From: Comamonadaceae bacterium
GTDB lineage: Bacteria; Pseudomonadota; Gammaproteobacteria; Burkholderiales; Burkholderiaceae_C
Assembly: GCA_947452785.1 (NCBI GenBank)
Contig: CANGDZ010000005.1
Coordinates: 23,782 to 87,781, forward strand
Length of the DNA stretch: 64,000 nt
Reading direction: 5' to 3'
Shown here: positions 9,533 through 17,501 of the stretch, in pieces
Numbering within the stretch: the stretch's first letter is position 1
How the letters are laid out: the number at the start of each line of letters is the position of its first letter
Position numbers and translations under genes: made by a program
Notes under the pieces: model-generated
What the model was told of the DNA's origin: nothing
The model's input: only the letters and a program-made list of their open reading frames with translations
Database searches by the model: none

Positions 9533-9559
9533 TTAGCACTCATGGAGGGAGAGTGCTAA
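9533..9559 (-). promoter_or_regulatory. CIRCE operator (HrcA binding site) and overlapping promoter of rpoH
   Basis: A perfect CIRCE inverted repeat, TTAGCACTC-N9-GAGTGCTAA, 31 bp upstream of the rpoH ATG. On the minus strand the same DNA offers TTAGCA-N18-TAAAAT as a plausible -35/-10 pair, with the operator spanning both elements. CIRCE is the known target of the repressor HrcA. Regulation of rpoH by HrcA is the direct reading; the promoter assignment is inference. Confidence 0.93.
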
Positions 9560-9672
9560 TGATCAAGATCAACACCCTACAGAATGTGTGACAAGATGCT
9601 ACGGGCTCAGAAGGACCCCTTGGCGCCGTCATGGTTTCTACCCATGAGAGGACGATGACAGCAGGGCATTTT

Positions 9673-9694
9673 AACAATACACTTATGTATTGTT
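9673..9694. promoter_or_regulatory. Palindromic operator, copy A (shared cluster motif)
   Basis: Left arm AACAATACAC, two-base centre TT, right arm ATGTATTGTT: nine of ten arm positions are symmetric. It ends 19 bp before the ATG of the haloalkane dehalogenase. Near-identical sites occur at 16528 and 27198. The size and symmetry are typical of a TetR-type repressor site. Its closeness to the ATG implies a very short leader. Confidence 0.8.
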
Positions 9695-9713
9695 ATTGTT
9701 TGGTACACCCCGC

Positions 9714-10643
9714 ATGAGAGCCCTCCCACAGATTGACAAAGTCCTGAGAACGCCCGACGCCTGCTTTGAAGGGCTGGCCGATTTCCCCTATCAGCCGCAC
9801 TACGCCGAACTGGGGGGGCTGCGCGTGGCCTATATCGATGAGGGGCCGCGCGATGGCCCCCAAGTCTTTCTCCTGCATGGTGAGCCGGCATGGTCATATT
9901 TGTACCGCAAGATGATTCCCGTCTTGATGCAAGCGGGTTACCGGGTGATTGCGCCGGATTTGGTGGGCTTTGGCCGATCCGACAAACCCACCCGGCGCCA
10001 GGACTACACCTACGCCAACCATGTGGCCTGGATGTCGGCGCTGATCGAGCAGCAGGGCTGGCAAGGGATGACTTTTTTTGGCCAGGACTGGGGCTCTTTG
10101 GTCGGGCTGCGTGTGGTGGCGGGGATGCCGGAGCGGTTTGAGCGCATTGCCTTGGGTAACGCCGGTTTGCCCACGGGTCAAGAGCCACTGCCGCAAGCGT
10201 TTTACATCTGGCGCGCTTTTGCCATGTACAGCCCTTGGTTCCCGATTGGCCGCATTGTCAAAGCCGGTTGCAGCAAGGGTTTGACCGATCACGAAGTGGC
10301 CGCCTACAACGCGCCGTTTCCTGGCCGCGCCTACCGCGTGGGTGCTCGGGTGTTTCCCACCCTGGTGCCCGATGGACCGAACGATCCCGAGGGTCAGGTC
10401 AATGCGCGTGCTTGGGAGGAGGTGTTTAAACAATGGCACAAGCCTTTGTTGACCTTGTTCAGCAACCGCGACCCGATCACCAAAGGCGGCTACAAAATCT
10501 GGCAAACCTTGGTGCCCGGGGCCCAGGGCCAGCCCCATGCGAATATCCGCGGCGCGGGCCATTTTTTGCAAGAAGACAGCGGCGTCGAAGTGGCCCAGGC
10601 CTTGGCGCAATTCATCCACAACAACCCTGTGACCCGCACCTGA
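9714..10643 (+). CDS. Haloalkane dehalogenase (HLD-I / DhlA-like alpha/beta hydrolase)
   Basis: Would hydrolyse a carbon-halogen bond to an alcohol plus halide. From the ATG at 9714 it is 309 residues. The HLD-I landmarks are visible: HGEPAWSYLYRKMIP with the oxyanion Glu57, nucleophile Asp125 followed by halide-binding Trp126 in FGQDWGSL, acid Asp253 in SNRDP, and base His283 in GAGHFLQED. The start has no clear Shine-Dalgarno; an in-frame TTG at 9690 lies within the operator, so ATG 9714 is preferred. It is followed 13 bp later by the MBL-fold gene. Substrate is unknown, and some close relatives of true dehalogenases act on esters or epoxides. Confidence 0.85.
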   Translation: MRALPQIDKVLRTPDACFEGLADFPYQPHYAELGGLRVAYIDEGPRDGPQVFLLHGEPAWSYLYRKMIPVLMQAGYRVIAPDLVGFGRSDKPTRRQDYTYANHVAWMSALIEQQGWQGMTFFGQDWGSLVGLRVVAGMPERFERIALGNAGLPTGQEPLPQAFYIWRAFAMYSPWFPIGRIVKAGCSKGLTDHEVAAYNAPFPGRAYRVGARVFPTLVPDGPNDPEGQVNARAWEEVFKQWHKPLLTLFSNRDPITKGGYKIWQTLVPGAQGQPHANIRGAGHFLQEDSGVEVAQALAQFIHNNPVTRT

Positions 10644-10655
10644 AGGGACGGCACC

Positions 10656-11738
10656 ATGAAACTCAAACTTCCACGTGGACTTTTTTACACCCTGCTTGTC
10701 TTGGCACTGGCTGCTGTGACGGCCTGGACCTTTCAGGCCCGCCTGAGCGTCTGGGTGGCGCAAAAAGTGTTGGCGCAGCGCTTGGCCATCAATTTGACGC
10801 AAGAGCTGCAAGACGGCTTGCATGTGGGCTTGTGTGGCGCGGGCTCCCCCTTTCCCGACGATAAACGCACCGGCCCCTGCACCCTGGTGGTGGCGGGCTC
10901 CAAATTGTTGGTCTTTGACGCCGGCAATGCCGCCACCCGCAACCTGGGCAAGATGGGTGTGAGCCATGGGCAGATCGACGCGATTTTTCTGACCCATTTC
11001 CACTCCGATCATTTGGATGGTTTGGGTGAGTTGCTGCTCCAGCGCTGGATTTCGACGGGTAACGCCAAGCCGGTTCCGGTCTTCGGTCCCCCGGGTGTGC
11101 AACGCGTGGTGGCGGGTTTGCGCGAGGTCTACGCCCAAGACCAGAGTTACCGCGTGGCGCACCACGGCGAGGCTTTCGTGCCTTCATCTGGCTTTGGCGG
11201 TGAGGCCCGTCCTTTTGAGGTGCCCGCACCGCGCGATCTGGTGGTCTATCAAGAAGGTGGGGTGGAGGTGCGAGCCTTTGCCGTGGACCATGCGCCGGTG
11301 CATCCGGCCGTGGGTTATCGCATCAGCTACAAAGGCCGCACGGTGGTGCTCAGTGGTGACACGCGTGCCTCAGACGCGGTGCGCTTGCAAGCCAAAGGTG
11401 TGGATCTATTGGTGCACGAAGCCTTGTCCGAACCGCTGGTTCGCGTGATTGGGGATGCGGCTTTGCAAGCGGGCCGGCCCAATGTGAAGAAACTCATGTC
11501 CGACATCGTGGATTACCACACCTCACCCGAGCAGGCCGCGCAGGTGGCCCAAGACGCGCAGGTGGGCTACTTGCTGCTGAGCCACATTGCACCGCCTTTG
11601 CCCATACTGGGTATGGAAAAAGCCTTCTTGGGCGATGCCGGCTCGATTTACAAAGGCCCGATCCGCGTGGGGATCGATGGCGACTTCATCAGCTTGCCTG
11701 CAGATAGCAAAGAGATCCGGGTCAGCAAACGGTTTTGA
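10656..11738 (+). CDS. Membrane-anchored MBL-fold metallo-hydrolase (RNase Z/AtsA-like)
   Basis: 360-residue protein with an N-terminal membrane segment (residues about 8-28) and a metallo-beta-lactamase fold. The zinc motif THFHSDHLDG (His114, His116, Asp118, His119) is intact, as are a later LSGDT and LLLSHIAPP. The profile resembles the group holding RNase Z and the Pseudoalteromonas-type arylsulfatase AtsA, so a zinc-dependent sulfatase or esterase is possible, but the family is broad. It probably acts in the periplasm. It is co-transcribed with the dehalogenase and converges on the sulfatase operon. Confidence 0.75.
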   Translation: MKLKLPRGLFYTLLVLALAAVTAWTFQARLSVWVAQKVLAQRLAINLTQELQDGLHVGLCGAGSPFPDDKRTGPCTLVVAGSKLLVFDAGNAATRNLGKMGVSHGQIDAIFLTHFHSDHLDGLGELLLQRWISTGNAKPVPVFGPPGVQRVVAGLREVYAQDQSYRVAHHGEAFVPSSGFGGEARPFEVPAPRDLVVYQEGGVEVRAFAVDHAPVHPAVGYRISYKGRTVVLSGDTRASDAVRLQAKGVDLLVHEALSEPLVRVIGDAALQAGRPNVKKLMSDIVDYHTSPEQAAQVAQDAQVGYLLLSHIAPPLPILGMEKAFLGDAGSIYKGPIRVGIDGDFISLPADSKEIRVSKRF

Positions 11739-11756
11739 GCAAAGGCGCTTTGCGCA

Positions 11757-13016
11757 TCACGCCACAAAGATGCGTGCCAAGCGACCCATAGACGACCAAT
11801 ACAGGTCGCGCTGCCAGCCTGCGCTGGGGAACACCACCCCTTGCGTCAGGCCGCCTGAGCGCACACGCGCTTTTTCGTTGCCCGACACGATGTCCAGCAC
11901 CACCACTTCTTCGCCCCAGCGGCGGTAATCGTTCAGCACCAATTCGCCGCTGTCGGGGTACACAATCATGTGGCTGGCGCAGCCAAAGCCCTGTTTTTGC
12001 CACAACGGCGCTAAGGCCGTTTGACCGTGTTCATCTTTCAATCGCCATGCGCGCAACACCCGATTTGCGGAGTCGTAAGCGATCACGGTGTTTGTTTTCA
12101 GGTCCACCAAGGGCGGGTTGGTGATGCTGCCATGGGGCAGGCCACTCACCGCCCAGGCTTGGTGATCTTGGGCGTCGCGCAGCGCCACGCGAATCAAGCG
12201 ATTGGGTGTCGGGTTCAGGCCCGCGCCGATCATGCGCAAGCGGTAGTTGTGGTGTCCGTTGTCCATGAACCAGGCGTGCTCACCATCGATCACTGCATCC
12301 CAGCCGTAGGTCTGCGCTGTGCCCGCCACGTAGTCGTGCTGCCAGGCATCATCGTGCACCAGGGCCTGCATGTCGTCATGCCAGTGGTAACGAAACACCG
12401 AGCGCACGCCCACCACATACACCGTGTTGCCCTGGCTGCTGAGCCGGGCAATCGACGGCTCGGGGCAGAGGGTGTCGGCACAGGCTCTTTGCAGATTCGG
12501 GGTCAGCACGGTCAGTTGAGCGGGTGTTTGATCAGAAAGATTTTTGGTCACAAGCAAGCCGTTGTCCAAAATCACAAACGAGTTGTAGGCCTGATCGATG
12601 GGCAAGGCGAAATGGGTACGTACTTCGCAAGCCCGGCTCAAGCGGTGGGCATGTCGGCCATACACCACAAACAAGTCACCGTTGGCATGGATCGCCATGC
12701 CCCCGGGCCACATGGGGCCGCCGGGCAATCGTGGTGAAGCGCACAGGGTTTTGAGCGACAGCGGATCGATCAGCTCCACGCAAGCGGTGGTGGGCATACC
12801 CAGGTGTGCACGCAAGGCCGAATGGGTCAGCAAATACACCTGCCCCGGATCGCCCAAGACCGTCATGGTCGACAGCAAGGTGTTGCGCGTGGTGCAGGCC
12901 AAGCGTTCACCGGCTTGCAGGTTCAACCCCTTGGCGCCCCAGGGCTGCTGCAAGCGTTGCGGGCCCGCATCTTCCGCAGGCCAAGGACTGCGAAAGTAGC
13001 CTGAAGGAAAGGTCAT
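11757..13016 (-). CDS. Beta-propeller-like protein of unknown function, sulfatase operon
   Basis: I do not recognise a named family. The ATG at 13016 is chosen because it lies two bases after the sulfatase stop; the open frame extends further upstream only inside that gene. The 419 residues show spaced repeats of short beta-rich segments (GDPGQVYLLTHSALRAH, GDLFVVYGRHAHRLS, GNTVYVVGVRSVFRYH, HAWFMDNGHHNYRL) reminiscent of SMP-30/PQQ-type propellers. There is no clear signal peptide. As the distal gene of the sulfatase 1 operon it may be a lyase, lactonase or sensor acting on the desulfated product; this is only context. Confidence 0.6.
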   Translation of the reverse strand: MTFPSGYFRSPWPAEDAGPQRLQQPWGAKGLNLQAGERLACTTRNTLLSTMTVLGDPGQVYLLTHSALRAHLGMPTTACVELIDPLSLKTLCASPRLPGGPMWPGGMAIHANGDLFVVYGRHAHRLSRACEVRTHFALPIDQAYNSFVILDNGLLVTKNLSDQTPAQLTVLTPNLQRACADTLCPEPSIARLSSQGNTVYVVGVRSVFRYHWHDDMQALVHDDAWQHDYVAGTAQTYGWDAVIDGEHAWFMDNGHHNYRLRMIGAGLNPTPNRLIRVALRDAQDHQAWAVSGLPHGSITNPPLVDLKTNTVIAYDSANRVLRAWRLKDEHGQTALAPLWQKQGFGCASHMIVYPDSGELVLNDYRRWGEEVVVLDIVSGNEKARVRSGGLTQGVVFPSAGWQRDLYWSSMGRLARIFVA

Positions 13017-13018
13017 CC

Positions 13019-14848
13019 TCACCCCTTGCGTTGACGCCGCCGCCAGACTGTCCACGTGCCGATCAACAGCAATAAGAAAGCCGCCATCCACGGGCCGTAG
13101 GTGGGCAACCAATAGTTCAGCGTCATGTTGATGGCCACTTGCATCACCGGGTTGTAGCCGTCGGGCACGGGCAGCACCCCATGGGCGTCGGCCCAGATTT
13201 GATAGTCTTTTTGCATGGCCGCAAATTCAGTGGGCAACTGTTGCTGCAGGTCGCGAGTCTCGCCGGGGTCGGCCACCACGTCGAACAAACGCCACTCACC
13301 GTTGCCCAAGGGCGGTAAATTTTTCACCAGTTTCAGGGCTCCTTTGAAGAGTGCCGAATTGCCCGACAACTCGTAGCCCAAAATTTCATCGGCACGCCGC
13401 AGTGCTTCGTTGCTCCCTTGCAAAGCCGCGCGCAGGCTGTGCCCCGCCATGGTCTCGACGGGCTGGCCCTTGTAGAGGTCTGCAGGGCGTGCAATGCCCG
13501 CCATTTCAAGCAAGGTGGGGGCGATGTCGGTCACATGGGTCAGACCGGCATAAATGGCTTGGGTGCTTTGCACACCGGCACCGGCAATGAACATCGGCAC
13601 GCGAATGCCCCCTTCATTGGCAAAGAACTTGAAGCCGTTCATGGGGCTGTTGGAGGCGCTGGCCCAACTCGGGCCTTGAATGCTGTAGGCCCCAGGACTG
13701 CCCAAGCGATCGATGTCTTGGGTGTATTGGGTCCAGAGCCAAGGCTGCGCCATTTTGTAGTCCGAGCCCTCGGCCCCGTTGTCCGACAGAAAGACAAACA
13801 CCGTGTGGTCATATTGCCCCGTGGCTTTGAGGTGTGCGACCAGTCGCCCCACGTGGTGGTCCATGGCTTCGGCCATGGCCGCATAGACCTCCATGCGCCG
13901 GGCTTCATAACGCTGGGATTGCGGATCTTGCGCGGCCCAATCGAGGGTGGTGGGCAGGGTGGCCATGGAGGTGTTGGCCGGCACCAGACCCAAGGCGGCG
14001 GCGCGGTCTCGGCGAGCCTGGCGCAAGGCGGTCCAGCCTTGGTCGTAGCGGCCTTTGTATTTGGCAATGAACTCGGCGGGCGCTTGCACAGGCACATGGT
14101 TGGCTTGAAAACCGACATAGGCCAGAAAGGGTTTGGCGCTGGCTCGGTCTTGGTCCAGGTAGCCGATCATCCGATCAACAAAGTATTCGGACGAATAAAA
14201 TTTCTGGGGCATGACGGCGCTGCGGCCATCCTCGAACCAATACGACTTGTCGTTGTGGGGCAGGTAGCGTTGCGCGGGGTCCCAGTTGTCAGAGCCTGTG
14301 TCGCCCTGCACGATGGAGCGGTCAAATCCGCGCTGCGGCGGCAGGTTGCTGGGCTCGGAGCCGACGTTCCATTTGCCGGTGACGTAGGTGCGATAGCCGT
14401 TGTCTTTCAACAAGCTCGATACCGTCACCACCCTTTGACTCAGTGAGCCTTGATAGGCGGGGCTGCTCATATGAGCGCGCGGGGTGCTCTCGCGCAAATT
14501 GCCGATGCCTGCGCGGTGACTTTCCACGCCAGTGAGCAACATGGAGCGGGTGGGGGAACACGACGCAGCCGTGTGGAAGTTAGAAAAGCGCACGCCCCTT
14601 TGCGCCAAGGCGTCCAAGTTGGGTGTGGCGATCTCGCCGCCAAAAGCCCCCAAGTCGCTGAAGCCCCAATCGTCGGCCACCAAAATCACGATGTTGGGTG
14701 GTGGGCCTTTCGGGGTACTCGGTGAACTTGTTGCCGCAGGCGTGCTCAACGTAGCCGCCAAGCTGATGCCAGCGCTCAGGCACAGGGCAACGCATGCGAT
14801 CAGTGGCTTGTGCCACTGCGCTGTTGGGGGGGAATTGCGTTCAGTCAT
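13019..14848 (-). CDS. Formylglycine-type arylsulfatase (sulfatase 1), membrane-anchored
   Basis: Hydrolyses a sulfate ester. From the ATG at 14848, preceded by GGAGG, it is 609 residues. An N-terminal signal (around PLIACVALCLSAGISLA) and a C-terminal membrane helix followed by WRRRQRKG place the catalytic domain in the periplasm, tethered. The metal-binding PNIVILVADDWG and the modification site Cys97-S-P-T-R are intact; Cys97 must be converted to formylglycine, presumably by the FGE encoded at 24604. The start overlaps the preceding small membrane gene by 8 bp. Confidence 0.92.
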   Translation of the reverse strand: MTERNSPPTAQWHKPLIACVALCLSAGISLAATLSTPAATSSPSTPKGPPPNIVILVADDWGFSDLGAFGGEIATPNLDALAQRGVRFSNFHTAASCSPTRSMLLTGVESHRAGIGNLRESTPRAHMSSPAYQGSLSQRVVTVSSLLKDNGYRTYVTGKWNVGSEPSNLPPQRGFDRSIVQGDTGSDNWDPAQRYLPHNDKSYWFEDGRSAVMPQKFYSSEYFVDRMIGYLDQDRASAKPFLAYVGFQANHVPVQAPAEFIAKYKGRYDQGWTALRQARRDRAAALGLVPANTSMATLPTTLDWAAQDPQSQRYEARRMEVYAAMAEAMDHHVGRLVAHLKATGQYDHTVFVFLSDNGAEGSDYKMAQPWLWTQYTQDIDRLGSPGAYSIQGPSWASASNSPMNGFKFFANEGGIRVPMFIAGAGVQSTQAIYAGLTHVTDIAPTLLEMAGIARPADLYKGQPVETMAGHSLRAALQGSNEALRRADEILGYELSGNSALFKGALKLVKNLPPLGNGEWRLFDVVADPGETRDLQQQLPTEFAAMQKDYQIWADAHGVLPVPDGYNPVMQVAINMTLNYWLPTYGPWMAAFLLLLIGTWTVWRRRQRKG

Positions 14849-15140
14849 GCGCCACCTCCGTCGCCGAAGCGGCAGCGTGCGCTGCATCGGCCAAAGGCTT
14901 CCAATGCAGCAAACCAAACAGCAGCGTCAGCAGCACACTGATGGCCAAAGGCCCTGGGTACAAGCGCACATGCTTGAAGACAAAGAGCAACTCCGCCACA
15001 TGAATGCTCAACAAAATCAAAGCCGCGCGTGTGGCATCAAAGGGCAAAGCCAAAGCCTCTGGCCACAGGGCGTTGCACAGCCCCAGGCCGAGCAGGGCCA
15101 AGCAGCCCAATTTAGAAATCCAGATGACAAAGGGGTTCAT
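14841..15140 (-). CDS. Small membrane protein, DUF1145-like
   Basis: 99 residues with about three hydrophobic helices. The pattern ISKLGCLALLGLGLCNALWP ... SIHVAELLFVFKH ... FGLLHW resembles the DUF1145 (YhhL-type) proteins, whose role is unknown. It sits between the tandem-isomerase gene and sulfatase 1 and overlaps the latter, so it belongs to that operon. A helper role for the exported sulfatase is possible but not shown. Confidence 0.65.
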   Translation of the reverse strand: MNPFVIWISKLGCLALLGLGLCNALWPEALALPFDATRAALILLSIHVAELLFVFKHVRLYPGPLAISVLLTLLFGLLHWKPLADAAHAAASATEVAHD

Positions 15141-15173
15141 GGTGATCGTTTCTTTGGAAAGTGATTGTTTGGT

Positions 15174-16469
15174 TCAGGTGCTGGCGTTCTGGCGCATGGC
15201 CAGTTCCACCGCCTCCATGCGGTCTTGCCCCCAGACCGCAGTGTCGCCCACCTTGAAGCTGGGCACGCCCCACAGGCCTAGGTCCAGCATCTCGACGCGG
15301 TTGGCCTCGGCGGTCAAACGCCAAGTCTCTTCTTGCAATGCGGCGCAGACCGCAGGCCAGGCCAGGCCGGCACGGCTGGTGATCTGGCGCAGCCCTTTAT
15401 CGCTGCCGGCGTCCAGACCTTCGGCCCAGACCCCTTGCATGAACGACAGCACATAGGCCTGGCCTACGCCTTGGGCCTCGGCCAGCGGCATCAGCGACAG
15501 GCCGCGTTCGGTGGGTTTGCCCACGGGGTCGCACACACGGCCAAACGGCACATGCAAACGCCGAGCTTCGCGCGCTGCATCCTGGCTGATGTACATGCGC
15601 TTGTTCTTGGGCACCGCCAGCCCGCGCATGACCATGGGCAGGACATAGCGCAGCCTGACCTGTATGTTCGTGCCCTGCGTCAGGGCAAACAGGCGGTGCG
15701 CTGCAATCGCCGAGTAAGGGCTGCGAAACGAAAAGAAAAAATCCACGCAGGTGCCGGGCGCGGCTTGCGGCCACTGGGTTGCCGCTTCGGGTGCGAACAT
15801 CCAGCCCGTGGTGCCCGTGTGGGCAGCGCCCAAAGCCTGTAGACGTTCTTCCAGGTAGTGCAGCCGGTCCAAGCCCCAGTACCACTCGCCAGCGCAGTAC
15901 AGCATGGCGCCGTTGTAGTGACCTAAGCGCTGGCGCAAAGCGTTGGACGCGGCGAGGTGCGTTTGCAGTTGCGTGCTGCTGGCCCAGGGCAAAGCTTGTA
16001 AAGATGGTGGCATGGCGCCGGGGTTCCACAGACCGTGCACCAAGGCGGGGCTGTGGGTTTCAAATTGCTGCGACGCGATGAGGTGCACCAACTGGGCGCT
16101 GTGCTGCTCAAGTTGGAGCGGATCGGGTTGCTGGCCTCGGTCCATAAAATCCAAACCATGGCGTTGGGCCAACCAGGCAGCATCTTTGCGGCTGTAGGCG
16201 ATCAGGCGCTCGCGGTCGGGTGCAGCGTCGTCAGCCGGTGGGCTGACCAGATGCGCCACGATATCGATGTCGTAACGCTGGCTCAGTTGCAGCAAACATT
16301 GCACCATCAGGGCGGAGTAGGGGTCGTCGGCTTGATGAAAGTAATGCACCTGGTGCCGCTCGCCGTGTTGCTTGCGGCGGCGTTCTGCACTGAGGCGTTG
16401 CCCTGCCAATCGTTGCGGCGAGAGCCACCAGGCGGTGATGGCGGGCATGAGCAGACTTTTCAAGGACAT
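15174..16469 (-). CDS. Tandem DsbA/2-hydroxychromene-2-carboxylate isomerase-like protein
   Basis: 431 residues from the ATG at 16469; a TTG six codons upstream is an alternative. Two copies of the thioredoxin-like kappa-GST/HCCA-isomerase fold appear in tandem. The first begins with HYFHQADDPYSALMV, the second with VDFFFSFRSPYSAIAAHRLF, the signature of glutathione-dependent HCCA isomerases, ending with WGVPSFKVGDTAVWGQDRME. Neither copy has a CxxC, so it is not an oxidoreductase of the DsbA type. It is first in the operon that continues to sulfatase 1 and is preceded by operator copy B. Confidence 0.75.
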   Translation of the reverse strand: MSLKSLLMPAITAWWLSPQRLAGQRLSAERRRKQHGERHQVHYFHQADDPYSALMVQCLLQLSQRYDIDIVAHLVSPPADDAAPDRERLIAYSRKDAAWLAQRHGLDFMDRGQQPDPLQLEQHSAQLVHLIASQQFETHSPALVHGLWNPGAMPPSLQALPWASSTQLQTHLAASNALRQRLGHYNGAMLYCAGEWYWGLDRLHYLEERLQALGAAHTGTTGWMFAPEAATQWPQAAPGTCVDFFFSFRSPYSAIAAHRLFALTQGTNIQVRLRYVLPMVMRGLAVPKNKRMYISQDAAREARRLHVPFGRVCDPVGKPTERGLSLMPLAEAQGVGQAYVLSFMQGVWAEGLDAGSDKGLRQITSRAGLAWPAVCAALQEETWRLTAEANRVEMLDLGLWGVPSFKVGDTAVWGQDRMEAVELAMRQNAST

Positions 16470-16527
16470 CGCAAATTCGTTGGGCAATCAAGGCGCAAAC
16501 TGAAAGGCTGGCATCCGCCAGGTGAGG

Positions 16528-16549
16528 GTCAAAACACAAGTGTATTGTT
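16528..16549. promoter_or_regulatory. Palindromic operator, copy B (shared cluster motif)
   Basis: Left arm GTCAAAACAC, centre AA, right arm GTGTATTGTT. The right arm is the exact reverse complement of the left arm of copy A; in all, 19 of 22 positions fit the consensus. It sits in the divergent promoter region between the sulfatase 1 operon and the SDR gene. Confidence 0.75.
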
Positions 16550-16662
16550 TGTGCACAATGTAGCATGGTCCCTGACGCCCTCGCTCAGGGTTTTCGCTAT
16601 TGAGGTGCGGGTCTTTGCGATTAGACACACAGGGTCATGGCCAGGCACCAAGGAGAATTTTC

Positions 16663-17454
16663 TTGTCCAAAAAAATCTTGATCACCGGCGCTGGTACCGG
16701 CATAGGGCGTGATGCCGCTTTCGCTTTGGCGGCACGTGGCCACCAGGTCTGGGCCACGACGTTCGACGCTGCGCAAGCCGAGGCTTTACTGAGCGATGTG
16801 ACGGCGAAGGCTTTGTCGATTCAGGTGTTCAAACTCGACATCACCTGCGAAGCCGACCGGGCCTTGGTGGTGCCCTTGGAATTGGATGTGCTGATCAACA
16901 ACGCGGGCGTGGGCGAATCCGGGGCGCTGGCCGAAGTGCCCCTGGACCGCGTGCGCCACGCTTTTGAGGTCAATGTCTTTGCCACCTTGGCGCTGACGCA
17001 GACGGTGCTGCGCGGTATGGTGGCGCGCGAGCGGGGCACGGTGCTCTTGGTCAGCTCGATTGCGGGCCGCATTCCCGTGCCATTTTTGATGCCTTACGGC
17101 ATGACCAAATTTGCCCTGTCAGCCGCCGGCGCCGGTTTGCGCACCGAAATGGACCGCTTGCACAAAAACATCCACATCGCATTGATTGAGCCGGGTGCGA
17201 TTCACACCGGCTTCAACCAGGCCATGACCTCACGCAAATACGACTGGATGAATGAACATTCGTATTTTTGGCCCTTGCGCGAGCGCTTGAAGGCGGAAGA
17301 AAAACGCAGCTTTGATTTTCTGGAAGCACGTGACACCCGATCCATCGTCGCGCAAATCGTCAAAGCGGCTGAAGCCCGCAGACCGCGCTTGCGCTATGTG
17401 GCGCCCAGGATTCAAGGATGGCTGGTTCGTTTGGCGAGGATTTTTGGCGTGTGA
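16663..17454 (+). CDS. Short-chain dehydrogenase/reductase (classical SDR)
   Basis: NAD(P)-dependent oxidoreductase, 263 residues from the TTG at 16663, which has AAGGAG seven bases upstream and gives the usual SDR N-terminus SKKILITGAGTGIG. Cofactor motif TGAGTGIG, NNAG and the catalytic YGMTK with an upstream VSSIAG serine are all intact. It is transcribed divergently from the sulfatase 1 operon with operator B between. It could oxidise an alcohol released by desulfation or dehalogenation; that is inference from context. Confidence 0.88.
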   Translation: MSKKILITGAGTGIGRDAAFALAARGHQVWATTFDAAQAEALLSDVTAKALSIQVFKLDITCEADRALVVPLELDVLINNAGVGESGALAEVPLDRVRHAFEVNVFATLALTQTVLRGMVARERGTVLLVSSIAGRIPVPFLMPYGMTKFALSAAGAGLRTEMDRLHKNIHIALIEPGAIHTGFNQAMTSRKYDWMNEHSYFWPLRERLKAEEKRSFDFLEARDTRSIVAQIVKAAEARRPRLRYVAPRIQGWLVRLARIFGV

Positions 17455-17501
17455 ACCTGAGAGGTTGAGTGGCGCCAAACAGGCCAAGGCCTGCGCCCGG
17501 T

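Noticed and set aside
9559..9572. FNR-like match (ATGAT-CAAG-ATCAA) beside the CIRCE element of rpoH
   Set aside because: Nine-of-ten matches are expected by chance about twice per window of this size, and there is no functional context for FNR at rpoH.
9894..11165. 423-codon minus-strand frame opposite the dehalogenase and MBL genes
   Set aside because: Antisense to two enzymes with intact catalytic motifs; no independent evidence.
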